Shown here: one piece after another, positions 11,987 through 21,756 of the stretch
How the letters are laid out: every line of letters begins with the position of its first letter
Position numbering within the stretch: the first letter of the stretch is position 1
Assembly (NCBI RefSeq): GCF_003233655.1
Contig: NZ_CP029829.1
Span: 568,978 to 632,977 of the forward strand
Direction: 5' to 3'
DNA length: 64,000 nt
Origin: Azospirillum ramasamyi
GTDB lineage: Bacteria; Pseudomonadota; Alphaproteobacteria; Azospirillales; Azospirillaceae
Program-made: the position numbers and the translations under genes
Notes under the pieces: generated by a model
Told to the model about the DNA's origin: nothing
Seen by the model: only the letters and a program-made list of their open reading frames with translations
The model's database searches: none

Positions 11987-13120
11987 TCAGCCTGCCTTGG
12001 CGATGTGGTCCTTCAGCAGCGCGTTCACTTTGCCGGCCGCCTCCATCTGCACCATGTGGCCGGCGCCGGGGATCACGGCGACCTGCGCCATGTCCGCCAG
12101 CGCCTGGGCATGAGCGGCGGGGATGACGCGGTCCTCCTCGCCCCAGACGACCAGGGTGGGAAGGGGGGGCGCCTTCGCATCGGCGATGCCGGCGGCGAGC
12201 ACGCTGGCCTGCCGGCCGTCGCCGAACAGCGACGCCGACAGCGCCCGCAGGGCCTCGTCGACGCCGTCCAGCCGCTTGTACTTCAAGAGGTCGTCAACCA
12301 TCTGCCGGCTGACAAGGCCGCGATCGGCGAACAGCGTCTCCAGCACCGGTTTCAGGTCGCGGCGCGATGTCGCACCGACGAAGCCCCGGATGTAGCCGTG
12401 GTCGATCTGCTCGCCCAACCCGGCCGACGCGATCAGCGACAGCGACGCCACCCGCTCCGGCGCGTCGAGCGCGGTGCGCATCGACACCGCCCCGCCCATC
12501 GAATGGCCGACGAAATGGGCGCGCTCCACCCCGACCGTGTCGAGGAAGCCGAGAACCGCCTGCGACAGGCCGGACAGGCTGGCCTCCGCGAGCTGCTTGG
12601 TGGACTGGCCGTGGCCGGGCAGGTCGAGCGCGTAGACGGTGGCGCTCTCCGCCAGCGCGTCGATGGTGAACAGCCAGTTGTCGAGATCGCCGCCGAAGCC
12701 GTGGATCAGCAGGACGGCCGGCCCGCCCTCGCCGCGCCTGGCATAGCGGATGGTGCCGGCGGGCGTGTCGGCGGTGTGGTATTGCGGGCCGGCATCCGCC
12801 TCGGCGTCGCCTTCGCCGATGGGGACGGCGTAGGCGCTGATGAAGGCGTCGATGTCGTCGTCCGGCACGTCGGGTTCGGCCAGCACGGCGATCAGCGCCT
12901 TGACCGGATAGACGGTGCCGGGTTCGCCCAGCACCCGGCGCAGCACGCCTGTCTCGCCGGCCTCGACCACATTGGTGATCTTGTCGGTCTCGACCTCCAG
13001 CAGTTCATCGCCGATGGAGATGGTGGACCCCGGCCGCTTCAGCCAGCCGGTGACCTTGCCCTCCGACATGGACAGGCCCCATTTCGGCATGACGATGGGC
13101 TTGATGCGCTCATTCAGCAT
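11987..13120 (-). CDS. acoC: Acetoin dehydrogenase E2: lipoyl domain fused to alpha/beta hydrolase
   Basis: A 377-residue E2 component. The N-terminal lipoyl domain has the lipoylation Lys in VETDKITN (near residue 47). The C-terminal alpha/beta-hydrolase domain begins around residue 125, with oxyanion region LLIHGFGGD, nucleophile elbow VGHSMGG, the acid in VVWGEEDRVIP and the catalytic His in GAGHMVQME. This domain layout is specific to AcoC rather than to pyruvate dehydrogenase E2. It passes the acetyl group to CoA after acetoin cleavage. AGGAGA precedes the ATG. The gene lies 114 bases after acoB; a hairpin-forming repeat fills that gap. Confidence 0.92.
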   Translation of the reverse strand: MLNERIKPIVMPKWGLSMSEGKVTGWLKRPGSTISIGDELLEVETDKITNVVEAGETGVLRRVLGEPGTVYPVKALIAVLAEPDVPDDDIDAFISAYAVPIGEGDAEADAGPQYHTADTPAGTIRYARRGEGGPAVLLIHGFGGDLDNWLFTIDALAESATVYALDLPGHGQSTKQLAEASLSGLSQAVLGFLDTVGVERAHFVGHSMGGAVSMRTALDAPERVASLSLIASAGLGEQIDHGYIRGFVGATSRRDLKPVLETLFADRGLVSRQMVDDLLKYKRLDGVDEALRALSASLFGDGRQASVLAAGIADAKAPPLPTLVVWGEEDRVIPAAHAQALADMAQVAVIPGAGHMVQMEAAGKVNALLKDHIAKAG

Positions 13121-13164
13121 GGAACTCGGTCTCCTGGGGAATGCATTTTTTTTGATTGGCAGCG

Positions 13165-13216
13165 GGTACCCCTCCCTAACCCTCTCCCGCGAGGCGGGGG
13201 AGAGTCGGGGAGGGGG
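13165..13216. repeat. Inverted repeat between acoB and acoC
   Basis: The intergenic spacer contains CCCCTCCCTAACCCTCTCCC, followed after GCGAGGC by the near-complementary GGGGGAGAG and GGGGAGGGGG. This forms a GC-rich imperfect hairpin of the dispersed 'CCCTCTCCC' type common in proteobacterial intergenic spaces. Inside an operon it could attenuate or stabilise segments of the mRNA. Confidence 0.7.
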
Positions 13217-13234
13217 AAAAAGCCGGCGCTTACC

Positions 13235-14269
13235 TCACGCCGCGATCCGCGGCGACGCGCCTGTGGGCGACAGGGTGCGGCGGACGGCGCTGGCGATGCT
13301 GTCGGCGCTGGGGACGTACAGATCCTCCAGCGACGGCGCGAAGGGCACCGGCGTGTGCGGCGCCGTCACCATCTGCACGCCGGCCTTCAGCGCAGCGAAG
13401 GCGTTCTGGCCGACGAAGGCCGCGATGTCGGTGGCGAGGTTGCAGCGCGGATGCGCCTCGTCCACCACCACCAGCCGGCCGGTGCGCTCGACGCTCTCGA
13501 CGATGGTGTCCCAGTCGATCGGCGACAGTGTGCGCAGGTCGATCACCTCCGCCTCGGTGCCGTCCTTCGCCAAGGCCGCCGCCGCCTCCATGGCGCGGTG
13601 GACGGTCAGGCCGTAGCTGACGATGGTCACGTCTTCGCCGTCGCGCAGGACATTCGCCTCGCCGAAGGGAATGGCGTAGCTCTCCGCCGGAACCTCGCAT
13701 TCCAGGCCGTAGAGGTTCTTGTGCTCGCAGAAGATGACGGGATCGTTGTCGCGGATCGACTGGATCAGCAGGCCCTTGGCGTCATAGGCGTTGCTGGGGC
13801 AGACCACCTTCAGCCCCGGAATATGGGTGAACAGCGGGGTCAGCATCTGCGAATGCTGGGCGGCGGCGCGGAAGCCGGCGCCGACCATGCCGCGGATCAC
13901 CACCGGCGTCTCGGCCTTGCCGCCGAACATGTAGCGGAACTTGGCGGCCTGGTTGAAGATCTGGTCGAAGCAGACGCCCATGAAGTCCATGAACATCAGT
14001 TCCGCCACCGGCCGCAGGCCGCAGGCGGCGGCGCCGACGGCAGCGCCGATATAGGCGGATTCCGACAGCGGCGTGTCCATCAGCCGGTCGCCATGCTTGG
14101 CGTACAGCCCCTTGGTGACGCCCAGCACGCCGCCCCAGGCGTCGTCCTCGCCATGGGCGCCGGTTCCGCCGACGATGTCCTCGCCCATGACGATGACGGT
14201 CGGGTCGCGGCGCATCTCCAGGTCCAGGGCCTCGTTGATCGCCTGCTTCATGCTGATCTTGCGGGACAT
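13235..14269 (-). CDS. acoB: Acetoin dehydrogenase E1, beta subunit
   Basis: A 344-residue transketolase-like beta subunit of the thiamin-diphosphate-dependent acetoin cleavage enzyme. It has the typical E1-beta start KISMKQAINEALDLEM, MGEDIVGGTGAHGEDDAWGG, DTPLSESAYIGAAVGAA and VSYGLTVHRAMEAA. With AcoA it cleaves acetoin to acetaldehyde and a hydroxyethyl-ThDP that is passed to AcoC. The start at 14269 has a GGAGGAAA ribosome site. It directly follows acoA (37-base gap). Confidence 0.93.
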   Translation of the reverse strand: MSRKISMKQAINEALDLEMRRDPTVIVMGEDIVGGTGAHGEDDAWGGVLGVTKGLYAKHGDRLMDTPLSESAYIGAAVGAAACGLRPVAELMFMDFMGVCFDQIFNQAAKFRYMFGGKAETPVVIRGMVGAGFRAAAQHSQMLTPLFTHIPGLKVVCPSNAYDAKGLLIQSIRDNDPVIFCEHKNLYGLECEVPAESYAIPFGEANVLRDGEDVTIVSYGLTVHRAMEAAAALAKDGTEAEVIDLRTLSPIDWDTIVESVERTGRLVVVDEAHPRCNLATDIAAFVGQNAFAALKAGVQMVTAPHTPVPFAPSLEDLYVPSADSIASAVRRTLSPTGASPRIAA

Positions 14270-14306
14270 GTGTTTCCTCCGCGCGTTTGGCGTTTCTTGA
14301 AGGGGC

Positions 14307-15290
14307 TCAGTAGGCGACGTAGACGTCGGTCAGCAGGTCTTCCGCCGCCGGCAGCGGGGCGGCCCTGGCGGCGCGCACGGCGTCCTCGATCAGCGCGCCG
14401 ACCTCGCGGTCGATGGCCTGCAGTTCGTCGCGGGAGATCACCCCGGCCTCGATCACCCGTTCCGACAGGATGGTCAGGCAGTCGCGCGAGGTGCGGATCG
14501 CCTCAAGCTCGCCCTTGGCGCGGTAGGTCTGGGCGTCGCCTTCGAAATGGCCGTAGAAGCGGACCATGTTGCATTCCAGCAGGGCCGGGCCGCCGCCGTC
14601 GCGGGCACGGCGGATGATCTCGCCGGCCGCCTCGTACACCGCGAAGAAGTCGGTGCCGTCCACCGTGACGCCCGGCATGCCGAAGCCGGTGGCGCGGTCG
14701 ACATAGCTGTCGCAGGACACCGCCCATTCCATCGCGGTGGATTCGGCATAGCCGTTGTTCTCCACCACGAAGACCACCGGCAGGTTCCACACGGCGGCGA
14801 GGTTCAGGCTTTCCAGGAAGGTGCCCTGGTTGGACGCGCCGTCGCCGACGAAGGTGATGCCGACGCCGCGGTCGCCGCGCACCTTGGCCGCCAGCGCCGC
14901 GCCGCAGATCAGCGGAGCGCCGGCGCCGAGGATGCCGTTGGCGCCCATCATGCCCTTGGACAGGTCGGCGATGTGCATCGACCCGCCCTTGCCCCGGCAG
15001 GCGCCGGTGCTGCGGCCGTAGATCTCCGCCATCATCTCGTGGACATCGACGCCCTTGGCGATGCAGTGGCCGTGGCCGCGGTGGGTGGAGGCGATGCGGT
15101 CGTTGTCGTTCAGGTGCATCATGATGCCGGTGGCGCAGGCCTCCTCGCCGGCATAGAGGTGGACGAAGCCGGGGATGTCGCCCTTGGCGAAATCGACGTG
15201 CAGCCGCTCCTCGAACTCGCGGATCGTCCGCATGGTGCGGTAGGCCTTCAGCAGCTCGTCCTTGCCGAGGGGGAAGGGATTCTGGGCCAT
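14307..15290 (-). CDS. acoA: Acetoin dehydrogenase E1, alpha subunit
   Basis: A 327-residue E1-alpha subunit. The ThDP-binding motif is visible as GDGASNQGTFLESLNLAAVW...NNGYAES. Also present are YAGEEACATG, RGHGHCIAKG and GGSMHI, which are shared by all branched alpha subunits. Assignment to acetoin rather than pyruvate rests on neighbours: acoX upstream and the AcoC-type E2 downstream. GGGAGAAAA precedes ATG at 15290. No dihydrolipoamide dehydrogenase (E3) gene is in the cluster, so E3 must be supplied from elsewhere. Confidence 0.93.
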   Translation of the reverse strand: MAQNPFPLGKDELLKAYRTMRTIREFEERLHVDFAKGDIPGFVHLYAGEEACATGIMMHLNDNDRIASTHRGHGHCIAKGVDVHEMMAEIYGRSTGACRGKGGSMHIADLSKGMMGANGILGAGAPLICGAALAAKVRGDRGVGITFVGDGASNQGTFLESLNLAAVWNLPVVFVVENNGYAESTAMEWAVSCDSYVDRATGFGMPGVTVDGTDFFAVYEAAGEIIRRARDGGGPALLECNMVRFYGHFEGDAQTYRAKGELEAIRTSRDCLTILSERVIEAGVISRDELQAIDREVGALIEDAVRAARAAPLPAAEDLLTDVYVAY

Positions 15291-15323
15291 GGGGTGTTTT
15301 CTCCCTGGTTGGTGTTTTGAGGT

Positions 15324-16391
15324 TCAGAAGGCGGCGGTGACGGGCACGGGCGTGCCGGTCAGCAGCCGGTTCTGGCCGGCGTGCCGCATGACCGCGGCGA
15401 CGTTGACCGTGCGGAAGGCGTCGTCCCTCAGCGTCAGGGACAGGCGGTCGCGCTCGGTGAAGGACAGTTCGCGCTCGCCATCCAGCGCGACCGATCCGGC
15501 GGTCACCTCCGGCACGAAGGCGACGTCGGCGGGCATGCGGCGCCAGTCGGTGACGCCGACCTCCGCCATCATTCCGGGCGCGATGGGAGCGTGGAGCGAC
15601 GTCGCGCCCTTGCGGCCGGCGCCGTCGGGCGACAGGCGCACCATCAGTCCGCCGCTCTCATCGCGGCCGACGGGTTCCAGCAGGCCGGCGATGGCCGACA
15701 TGCCGATCACCTCCGGGTCGGCGAAGGTGACGTAGAGCTCGCGGAAATTCTCGGTCCGCCACAGGGCGCGGGCGCCGATGTAGCGCTCCGTCACCAGCGC
15801 CACGTCGACCAGCGCCATCTCGGTGACGGCGCCGCCGTTCGCCCCGTGGTTCAGCGATACGTCGATGCGCTTGTTGGCGGAGAAGGCGACATGCGGCGGC
15901 ACCCGGCCGGTCACCGCCAGCCCGGTGGCGAGCCCGGTGATGGTCGGCTCGCGGTGCTCGGGGAAGGCGTTGTTGGTGCCGGTGGAGATGCCGGCGATCG
16001 GCACCGTCCCGCATTCCGCCGCCACCGCCCGGTGGGTGCCGTCGCCGCCCAGCACGACCAGAGCCGCGACCCCGGCCCTCCGCATCTCGGCGGTGGCGCG
16101 GTGGGTATCGGCGACGGTGCCGCTGACCGCCATGGAGACGGGGTGGAGGGCAGGGTAGATGTCCTCGCCGCGCGACCGGGCGCGCATCATGCCGCGTTCG
16201 ACATGGGCGCGGATGCCGCCATTCTCCGGCATCATCAGCACGTCGCGGACACCGCAGGCATGCAGCGCCGCCAGCACCCGCAGCAGGATGTTCGCCCGGT
16301 CGGCGATCTGCAGGCTGGTGGCGTTGGCGACGACCCGGCGGATATCGCGGGCGGAAACCGGATTGGCGACGATGCCGACGACCGGAGCCAA
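15324..16391 (-). CDS. acoX: Acetoin-catabolism protein X, NAD-kinase-like (TTG start)
   Basis: A 355-residue protein related to ATP-NAD kinases, with VVGIVANPVSARDIRR at the start and the GGDGTHRAV motif near residue 114. It is the first gene of the aco operon, as in other bacteria; its biochemical function is not established. The start is placed at TTG 16391, 7 bases after a strong GAGGGGAGG ribosome site. The longer ATG-initiated frame from 16466 is rejected because it begins inside the sigma-54 promoter at 16463-16477, upstream of the predicted transcription start. ADP/NAD binding is family knowledge, not shown here. Confidence 0.87.
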   Translation of the reverse strand: MAPVVGIVANPVSARDIRRVVANATSLQIADRANILLRVLAALHACGVRDVLMMPENGGIRAHVERGMMRARSRGEDIYPALHPVSMAVSGTVADTHRATAEMRRAGVAALVVLGGDGTHRAVAAECGTVPIAGISTGTNNAFPEHREPTITGLATGLAVTGRVPPHVAFSANKRIDVSLNHGANGGAVTEMALVDVALVTERYIGARALWRTENFRELYVTFADPEVIGMSAIAGLLEPVGRDESGGLMVRLSPDGAGRKGATSLHAPIAPGMMAEVGVTDWRRMPADVAFVPEVTAGSVALDGERELSFTERDRLSLTLRDDAFRTVNVAAVMRHAGQNRLLTGTPVPVTAAF

Positions 16392-16462
16392 GATTGCGCC
16401 TCCCCTCGTTGCGGCGCGCCGTTGACCGAAGTCGGTCGGCGCGCGGTTCGAGGGGGGTAAGA

Positions 16463-16477
16463 GCAACCGCCGTGCCA
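16463..16477 (-). promoter_or_regulatory. Sigma-54 (-24/-12) promoter of the aco operon
   Basis: The minus strand reads TGGCACG-GCGG-TTGC, a full match to the sigma-54 consensus TGGCACG-N4-TTGC, preceded by YT and followed by W as expected. Counting from the GC at -12 puts +1 near 16451, giving a leader of about 60 bases before the TTG start of acoX. Acetoin operons in several bacteria use sigma-54 with the activator AcoR; no acoR gene lies in this window. Confidence 0.9.
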
Positions 16478-16541
16478 GATGGTCAGTTCAGCGGATTTTC
16501 TTTGTTTTCAACGATTGAAGCGATGCGGCGGGGTGGGGCGT

Positions 16542-16583
16542 TGCAACAGGTGTTGCATGGACTGTTGCGCCGCCGGTGCAACA
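16542..16583. promoter_or_regulatory. Probable activator binding sites (UAS) for the aco sigma-54 promoter
   Basis: Two inverted repeats built from the same half-site lie about 91-132 bases upstream of the predicted +1. Site 1 is the 16-bp perfect palindrome TGCAACA-GG-TGTTGCA (16542-16557). Site 2 is TGTTGC-N8-TGCAACA (16563-16583) with the half-sites in opposite order. Paired dyads at this distance are typical of enhancer-binding-protein sites such as those of AcoR; the identity of the protein is inferred. Confidence 0.75.
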
Positions 16584-16690
16584 GGTGTGGCGGTTCAGAC
16601 GGAATCGGAGCCAACCCGTGGCGCCCCCGGCATTCCACCTCTGCGCATCGCCCGTCTTGCCAAGTCTTTACCCGGCGCTTTAGCTTCGTT

Positions 16691-16701
16691 TGGTCATACG
16701 A
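16691..16701 (+). promoter_or_regulatory. Possible GntR/FCD-type operator upstream of the lactate dehydrogenase gene
   Basis: TGGTCATACGA fits the TNGTNNNACNA pattern of GntR-family FCD regulators such as LldR/PdhR and sits 30 bases before the start codon. This is a short degenerate match and no GntR gene is nearby. Confidence 0.3.
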
Positions 16702-16730
16702 ATGAAACATCGACCGGGAGGACAACACCC

Positions 16731-18134
16731 ATGACCGTCATCGCCACCACCCAGCCGCGCGCGGCCCTGACCGAGGAGGCTCGGGCCGAGCTGTCGGCTC
16801 TGCTGGGCGACCGGTTCACCACCTCCCTGCCGGTGCGCGAGCATCACGGCAAGGATGAGTCCTACCACACGCCCTTCCCGCCGGACGGCGTCGCCTTCGC
16901 CAACTCGACCGAGGAAGTCAGCGCGATCGTGAAGATCTGCGCGAAGCACAAGCTGCCGATCATCCCCTTCGGCACCGGCACCTCGCTGGAGGGCGGCATC
17001 GCGGCGCTGGCCGGCGGCATCACCATCGACCTGTCGGGCATGCAGCGGATCCTGCGCGTCAGCCCGGAGGATCTGGATGTCACCGTCCAGGCCGGCGTGA
17101 CCCGCAAGCAGCTGAACGAGCATCTGCGCGACACCGGCCTGTTCTTCCCCATCGACCCCGGCGCCAACGCCTCGCTCGGCGGCATGGCGGCGACGCGGGC
17201 CAGCGGCACCAACGCCGTGCGCTACGGCACCATGCGCGAGAACGTCCTGGGCCTGACCGTGGTGCTGGCCGACGGCCGCGTCATCAGGACCGGCGGGCGG
17301 GCGCGCAAGTCGGCGGCCGGCTATGACCTGACCCGGCTGTTCGTCGGCTCCGAAGGCACGCTCGGCATCATCACCGAGGTGACGCTGAAGCTCTACGGCA
17401 TCCCGGAGGCGATTTCGTCCGCGGTCTGCGCCTTCCCGACCATCAAGGGCGCGGTCGACACCGTGATCCAGACCATCCAGGTCGGCGTTCCCGTCGCCCG
17501 CATCGAGTTGCTGGACGAGGTGCAGATCGACGCCGTGAACAAGTACTCCAAGCTCGACTACGCGGTCGCCCCGACCCTGTTCTTCGAGTTCCATGGCACC
17601 GAGGCCGGGGTGAAGGAGCAGGCGGAGATGGTTGCGGCCATCGCCCAGGAACATGGCGGGATGGAATTCGCCTGGGCGACCCGGCCGGAGGACCGGTCCA
17701 AGCTGTGGCAGGCCCGGCATGACGCCTATTACGCCGCGCTCGCCCTGCGTCCGGGGTCGAAGGGCTGGCCGACCGACGTCTGCGTGCCGATCTCGCGGCT
17801 GGCCGACTGCATCCTGGAGACAAAGAAGGATCTGGCGGAGTCCGACATGCTGGCCCCGATGGTCGGCCATGTCGGCGACGGCAACTTCCACCTCGTCTAT
17901 GTCCTCGATCCCGAAAACCCGGCGGAACTGGCCGAGGCCCAGCGCCTTGCCGACAAGATGGTGTCCCGTGCCCTGGAGATGGGCGGCACCTGCACCGGCG
18001 AGCACGGCATCGGCTATGGCAAGATGGCGTTCCTGGAGCAGGAGACCGGCGAAGCCTTCAACGTCATGGGCGACCTGAAGCGCGCCTTCGATCCCAACAA
18101 CCTGCTGAATCCGGGCAAGGTGGTGCGGGTGTAA
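16731..18134 (+). CDS. FAD-linked D-lactate/2-hydroxyacid dehydrogenase
   Basis: A 467-residue flavoprotein of the FAD-binding-4/C-terminal-oxidase family (GlcD, Dld, mitochondrial D-LDH type). The N-terminal FAD domain has PFGTGTSLEGG (about residues 80-90), IDPGANASLGGM and GRARKSAAGYDLTRLFVGSEGTLGI. The C-terminal cap has HVGDGNFHL (metal/substrate His) and TGEHGIGYGK (about 420-430). It probably oxidises D-lactate to pyruvate, passing electrons to cytochrome c or quinone; glycolate is an alternative. The start at ATG 16731 follows GGGAGGAC. It is divergent from the aco operon and shares a 339-bp regulatory region with it. Confidence 0.88.
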   Translation: MTVIATTQPRAALTEEARAELSALLGDRFTTSLPVREHHGKDESYHTPFPPDGVAFANSTEEVSAIVKICAKHKLPIIPFGTGTSLEGGIAALAGGITIDLSGMQRILRVSPEDLDVTVQAGVTRKQLNEHLRDTGLFFPIDPGANASLGGMAATRASGTNAVRYGTMRENVLGLTVVLADGRVIRTGGRARKSAAGYDLTRLFVGSEGTLGIITEVTLKLYGIPEAISSAVCAFPTIKGAVDTVIQTIQVGVPVARIELLDEVQIDAVNKYSKLDYAVAPTLFFEFHGTEAGVKEQAEMVAAIAQEHGGMEFAWATRPEDRSKLWQARHDAYYAALALRPGSKGWPTDVCVPISRLADCILETKKDLAESDMLAPMVGHVGDGNFHLVYVLDPENPAELAEAQRLADKMVSRALEMGGTCTGEHGIGYGKMAFLEQETGEAFNVMGDLKRAFDPNNLLNPGKVVRV

Positions 18135-18141
18135 TCGCGCA

Positions 18142-18284
18142 GAGCGTAAGTTCCGGCTTACGCTCGGCGGTAAGGGCCGCGACTGCGGCCCCGCAGGCCC
18201 ATGCCTGCGGAGGCCAAGCGGGCGGCCGGCCGCGCCCGCCGTTTGAGGGCGAGCATAAAGCCTGAGACATCAGGCTTTATGCTC
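18142..18284. repeat. Array of back-to-back hairpins between convergent genes
   Basis: Between the two stops lie at least four successive inverted repeats: GAGCGTAAG/CTTACGCTC with a 6-base loop (18142-18165), GGCCGC/GCGGCC (18175-18190), CCGCAGGC/GCCTGCGG (18191-18210) and a 15-bp perfect stem GAGCATAAAGCCTGA with a GACA loop (18251-18284). A further GC palindrome lies near 18219-18240. The last stem contains A/T-rich tracts and could terminate transcription from both sides. No gene is seen in 18135-18349. Confidence 0.8.
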
Positions 18285-18349
18285 GATGACGTAAGGCCCG
18301 GACGTTTCCCGGAGACGCCCTCACGACAGGATCGCGGTCCGGTCGGCCT

Positions 18350-19066
18350 TCACATGTACTTCTTGAGGCGGCTCCAGCCGTCCTCGCAGACCAGGACGGT
18401 GGTGGCCTGGCGGATCGCCTTCTTGCCCTCGCCGCCGACCAGATTGAGGATCGTCGCCAACGCGACATTGCAGCCATTCCGCCCCGATTCGGTGAGCGAG
18501 CGGGCATGGCGTTCCTTCGGGCGGTTCTTCTCGAAGGACTTCACGATGCTGGCGGTGCGGAAGCCCAGTTCGCTGATGCCGGCGGTGAAGATGCCGATGG
18601 CGGTGCGGGCGACCACGGTTTCCTTCTTGCCCACGGCATACTCGATGTTGGCCGAGCAATTGCCGCAGGTGCAGGACAGTCCCTGGCGCCGGCCCTTGGC
18701 CATGTCGTTCAGGTCGTGCAGTTGGAAGATGGAATCGGCCTTGTAGGCGATGGTGGCGGCCCCGATCCAGGGCGCCAGCACCGCCCCCAGCGGCATGAAG
18801 ACGACCCCCCCGGTCATCACCAGCGGGACCGAAGTGCCGGGAATCGCAACGCCGCTGGATACCCCCGCCGCCGTCGCCATGTGGGTCACGCCGGACTTAA
18901 GTCCGCTGCCGATAGCGGTCTGCAGGACTTCGCCGCCGTTCCGGCTGCAGAAGTTGAGAACCTTGTCCATGGTGGTCAGCGTCGGCCGTTCGCCGCCGGC
19001 CGCTTCGACGGCCTCGTCGCACTTGCGTTTCAATTCTTGGAGAAAGGATACGGTCGGCAAGGTCAT
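18350..19066 (-). CDS. Unrecognised protein with a CxCxxC motif and glycine-rich hydrophobic segment
   Basis: A 238-residue protein I do not recognise. It starts MTLPTVSFLQELKRKCDEAV. A long Gly/Ala/Val-rich hydrophobic stretch (about residues 70-110) could form one or two membrane helices. A CTCGNC cysteine cluster follows (about 132-137), then a second hydrophobic region, and a basic C-terminal part with further cysteines ends in SRLKKYM. The cysteine cluster could bind metal or form disulfides. The gene stands alone behind a hairpin array; GC at third positions looks somewhat lower than in neighbours. Coding is supported by length and codon bias. Function unknown. Confidence 0.65.
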   Translation of the reverse strand: MTLPTVSFLQELKRKCDEAVEAAGGERPTLTTMDKVLNFCSRNGGEVLQTAIGSGLKSGVTHMATAAGVSSGVAIPGTSVPLVMTGGVVFMPLGAVLAPWIGAATIAYKADSIFQLHDLNDMAKGRRQGLSCTCGNCSANIEYAVGKKETVVARTAIGIFTAGISELGFRTASIVKSFEKNRPKERHARSLTESGRNGCNVALATILNLVGGEGKKAIRQATTVLVCEDGWSRLKKYM

Positions 19067-19252
19067 CGTTTAGCACTCCCTGATAATGTCGTGACGGCGG
19101 TGGCCCGTCGTTCCTTGCGGGCCCTCCATGCGTCGCAATGCCGGGCGAACATGTCATCTGGAATGCTATTATAAGGGAAGGCTGGGTCATTGGCACGCGA
19201 ATGAGCGTTGCGGCAGCGGAAAAGCGGCGCCGGGCACGGACTGAAGGCAGCG

Positions 19253-19732
19253 TCAGCGGAACTTCGGCCGCCGCCCCGCCTTCAGCGCCTGCACCGCCTG
19301 ATCCAGCGCCTGCAGGAATTGGGACTTGTCGCGCTGGCTCATCGGGGCGTTGCCGCCGCTGACCACGCCCATGTCGCGCAAATCCTGCATCAGCGCGCGG
19401 GTGGCGAGCGCCGAGCCGACGCTGTCCGGCGTGAAGGGCCGTCCGGTCGGGCCGATCACCACCGCGTGCCGCTTCACGCAGCGGTCGGCCAGTTGGATAT
19501 CGGCCGTCACCACCACGTCGGTCGGGCCGGCGTGTTCGGCGATCCAGTTGTCGGCGGCGTCGAACCCGTCGCTGACCACCACCAGCTCCGCCATGCACTC
19601 CGTCGGCAGGCGCAAGGGCGCGTTGGCGACCAGCCAGACCTTGCAGCCGGTGCGGCCGGCGACCTTGTAAATCTCTGCCTTGACCGGGCAGGCGTCGGCA
19701 TCGACGTAGATCTCGACTTTGGAACTGACCAA
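19253..19732 (-). CDS. YaiI/YqxD family (DUF188) protein
   Basis: A 159-residue member of the YaiI/YqxD family with a PIN/NYN-like fold. The hallmark VDADACPV is at residues 9-16. It also has VVVSDGFDAADNWI and VVTADIQLADRCVKRHAVVIGPTGRPFT, the conserved acidic positions expected of a metal-dependent nuclease-like fold. Catalysis has not been shown for this family. The start at 19732 gives MVSSKVEIYVDADACP; there is no strong ribosome site. The C-terminal tail is Lys/Arg-rich. Confidence 0.9.
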   Translation of the reverse strand: MVSSKVEIYVDADACPVKAEIYKVAGRTGCKVWLVANAPLRLPTECMAELVVVSDGFDAADNWIAEHAGPTDVVVTADIQLADRCVKRHAVVIGPTGRPFTPDSVGSALATRALMQDLRDMGVVSGGNAPMSQRDKSQFLQALDQAVQALKAGRRPKFR

Positions 19733-19884
19733 TCCATTTCCTCCAGATACCGGCCCGCCGGCTCAACAAGGTTTCATGCAAGGCCCTTATGCGCTAAAAC
19801 CGGACCCTAGCGACAGGGTGCCGTGGAACCGCAAGGCTGGGGCGGCGCCAATTCTCACATCTTTTCGGAAGGTCGGAGCGGCGC

Positions 19885-21561
<1,677 letters not shown>

Positions 21562-21591
21562 CGGAGAGAGGGGAAACCCTCCCGACTGAGA

Positions 21592-21628
21592 AAAAGGGCC
21601 GCCGGTCTTTCAGATCGGCGGCCCTTTT
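21592..21628 (+). terminator. Bidirectional terminator after ettA
   Basis: A 13-bp perfect stem (AAAAGGGCCGCCG with CGGCGGCCCTTTT) with an 11-base loop lies about 30 bases after the ettA stop. The flanking A and T tracts allow use by ettA and by the convergent DUF2382 operon. Confidence 0.93.
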
Positions 21629-21756
21629 CATTGGCGGGTTCAGTTGCTGCGCTTGACCGACAGCTCACTTAACCCCGAGTTTGGTTGCGTGCGTTGAGCA
21701 AAATGCGGCCAATAGGCGCATTCTCCTCACCTGTCCCGCCGCCGATTTCCAGCGGT

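Noticed and set aside
16392..16466. ATG at 16466 as start of acoX
   Set aside because: It lies inside the sigma-54 promoter, upstream of the predicted transcription start; the 25 extra residues show no family similarity.
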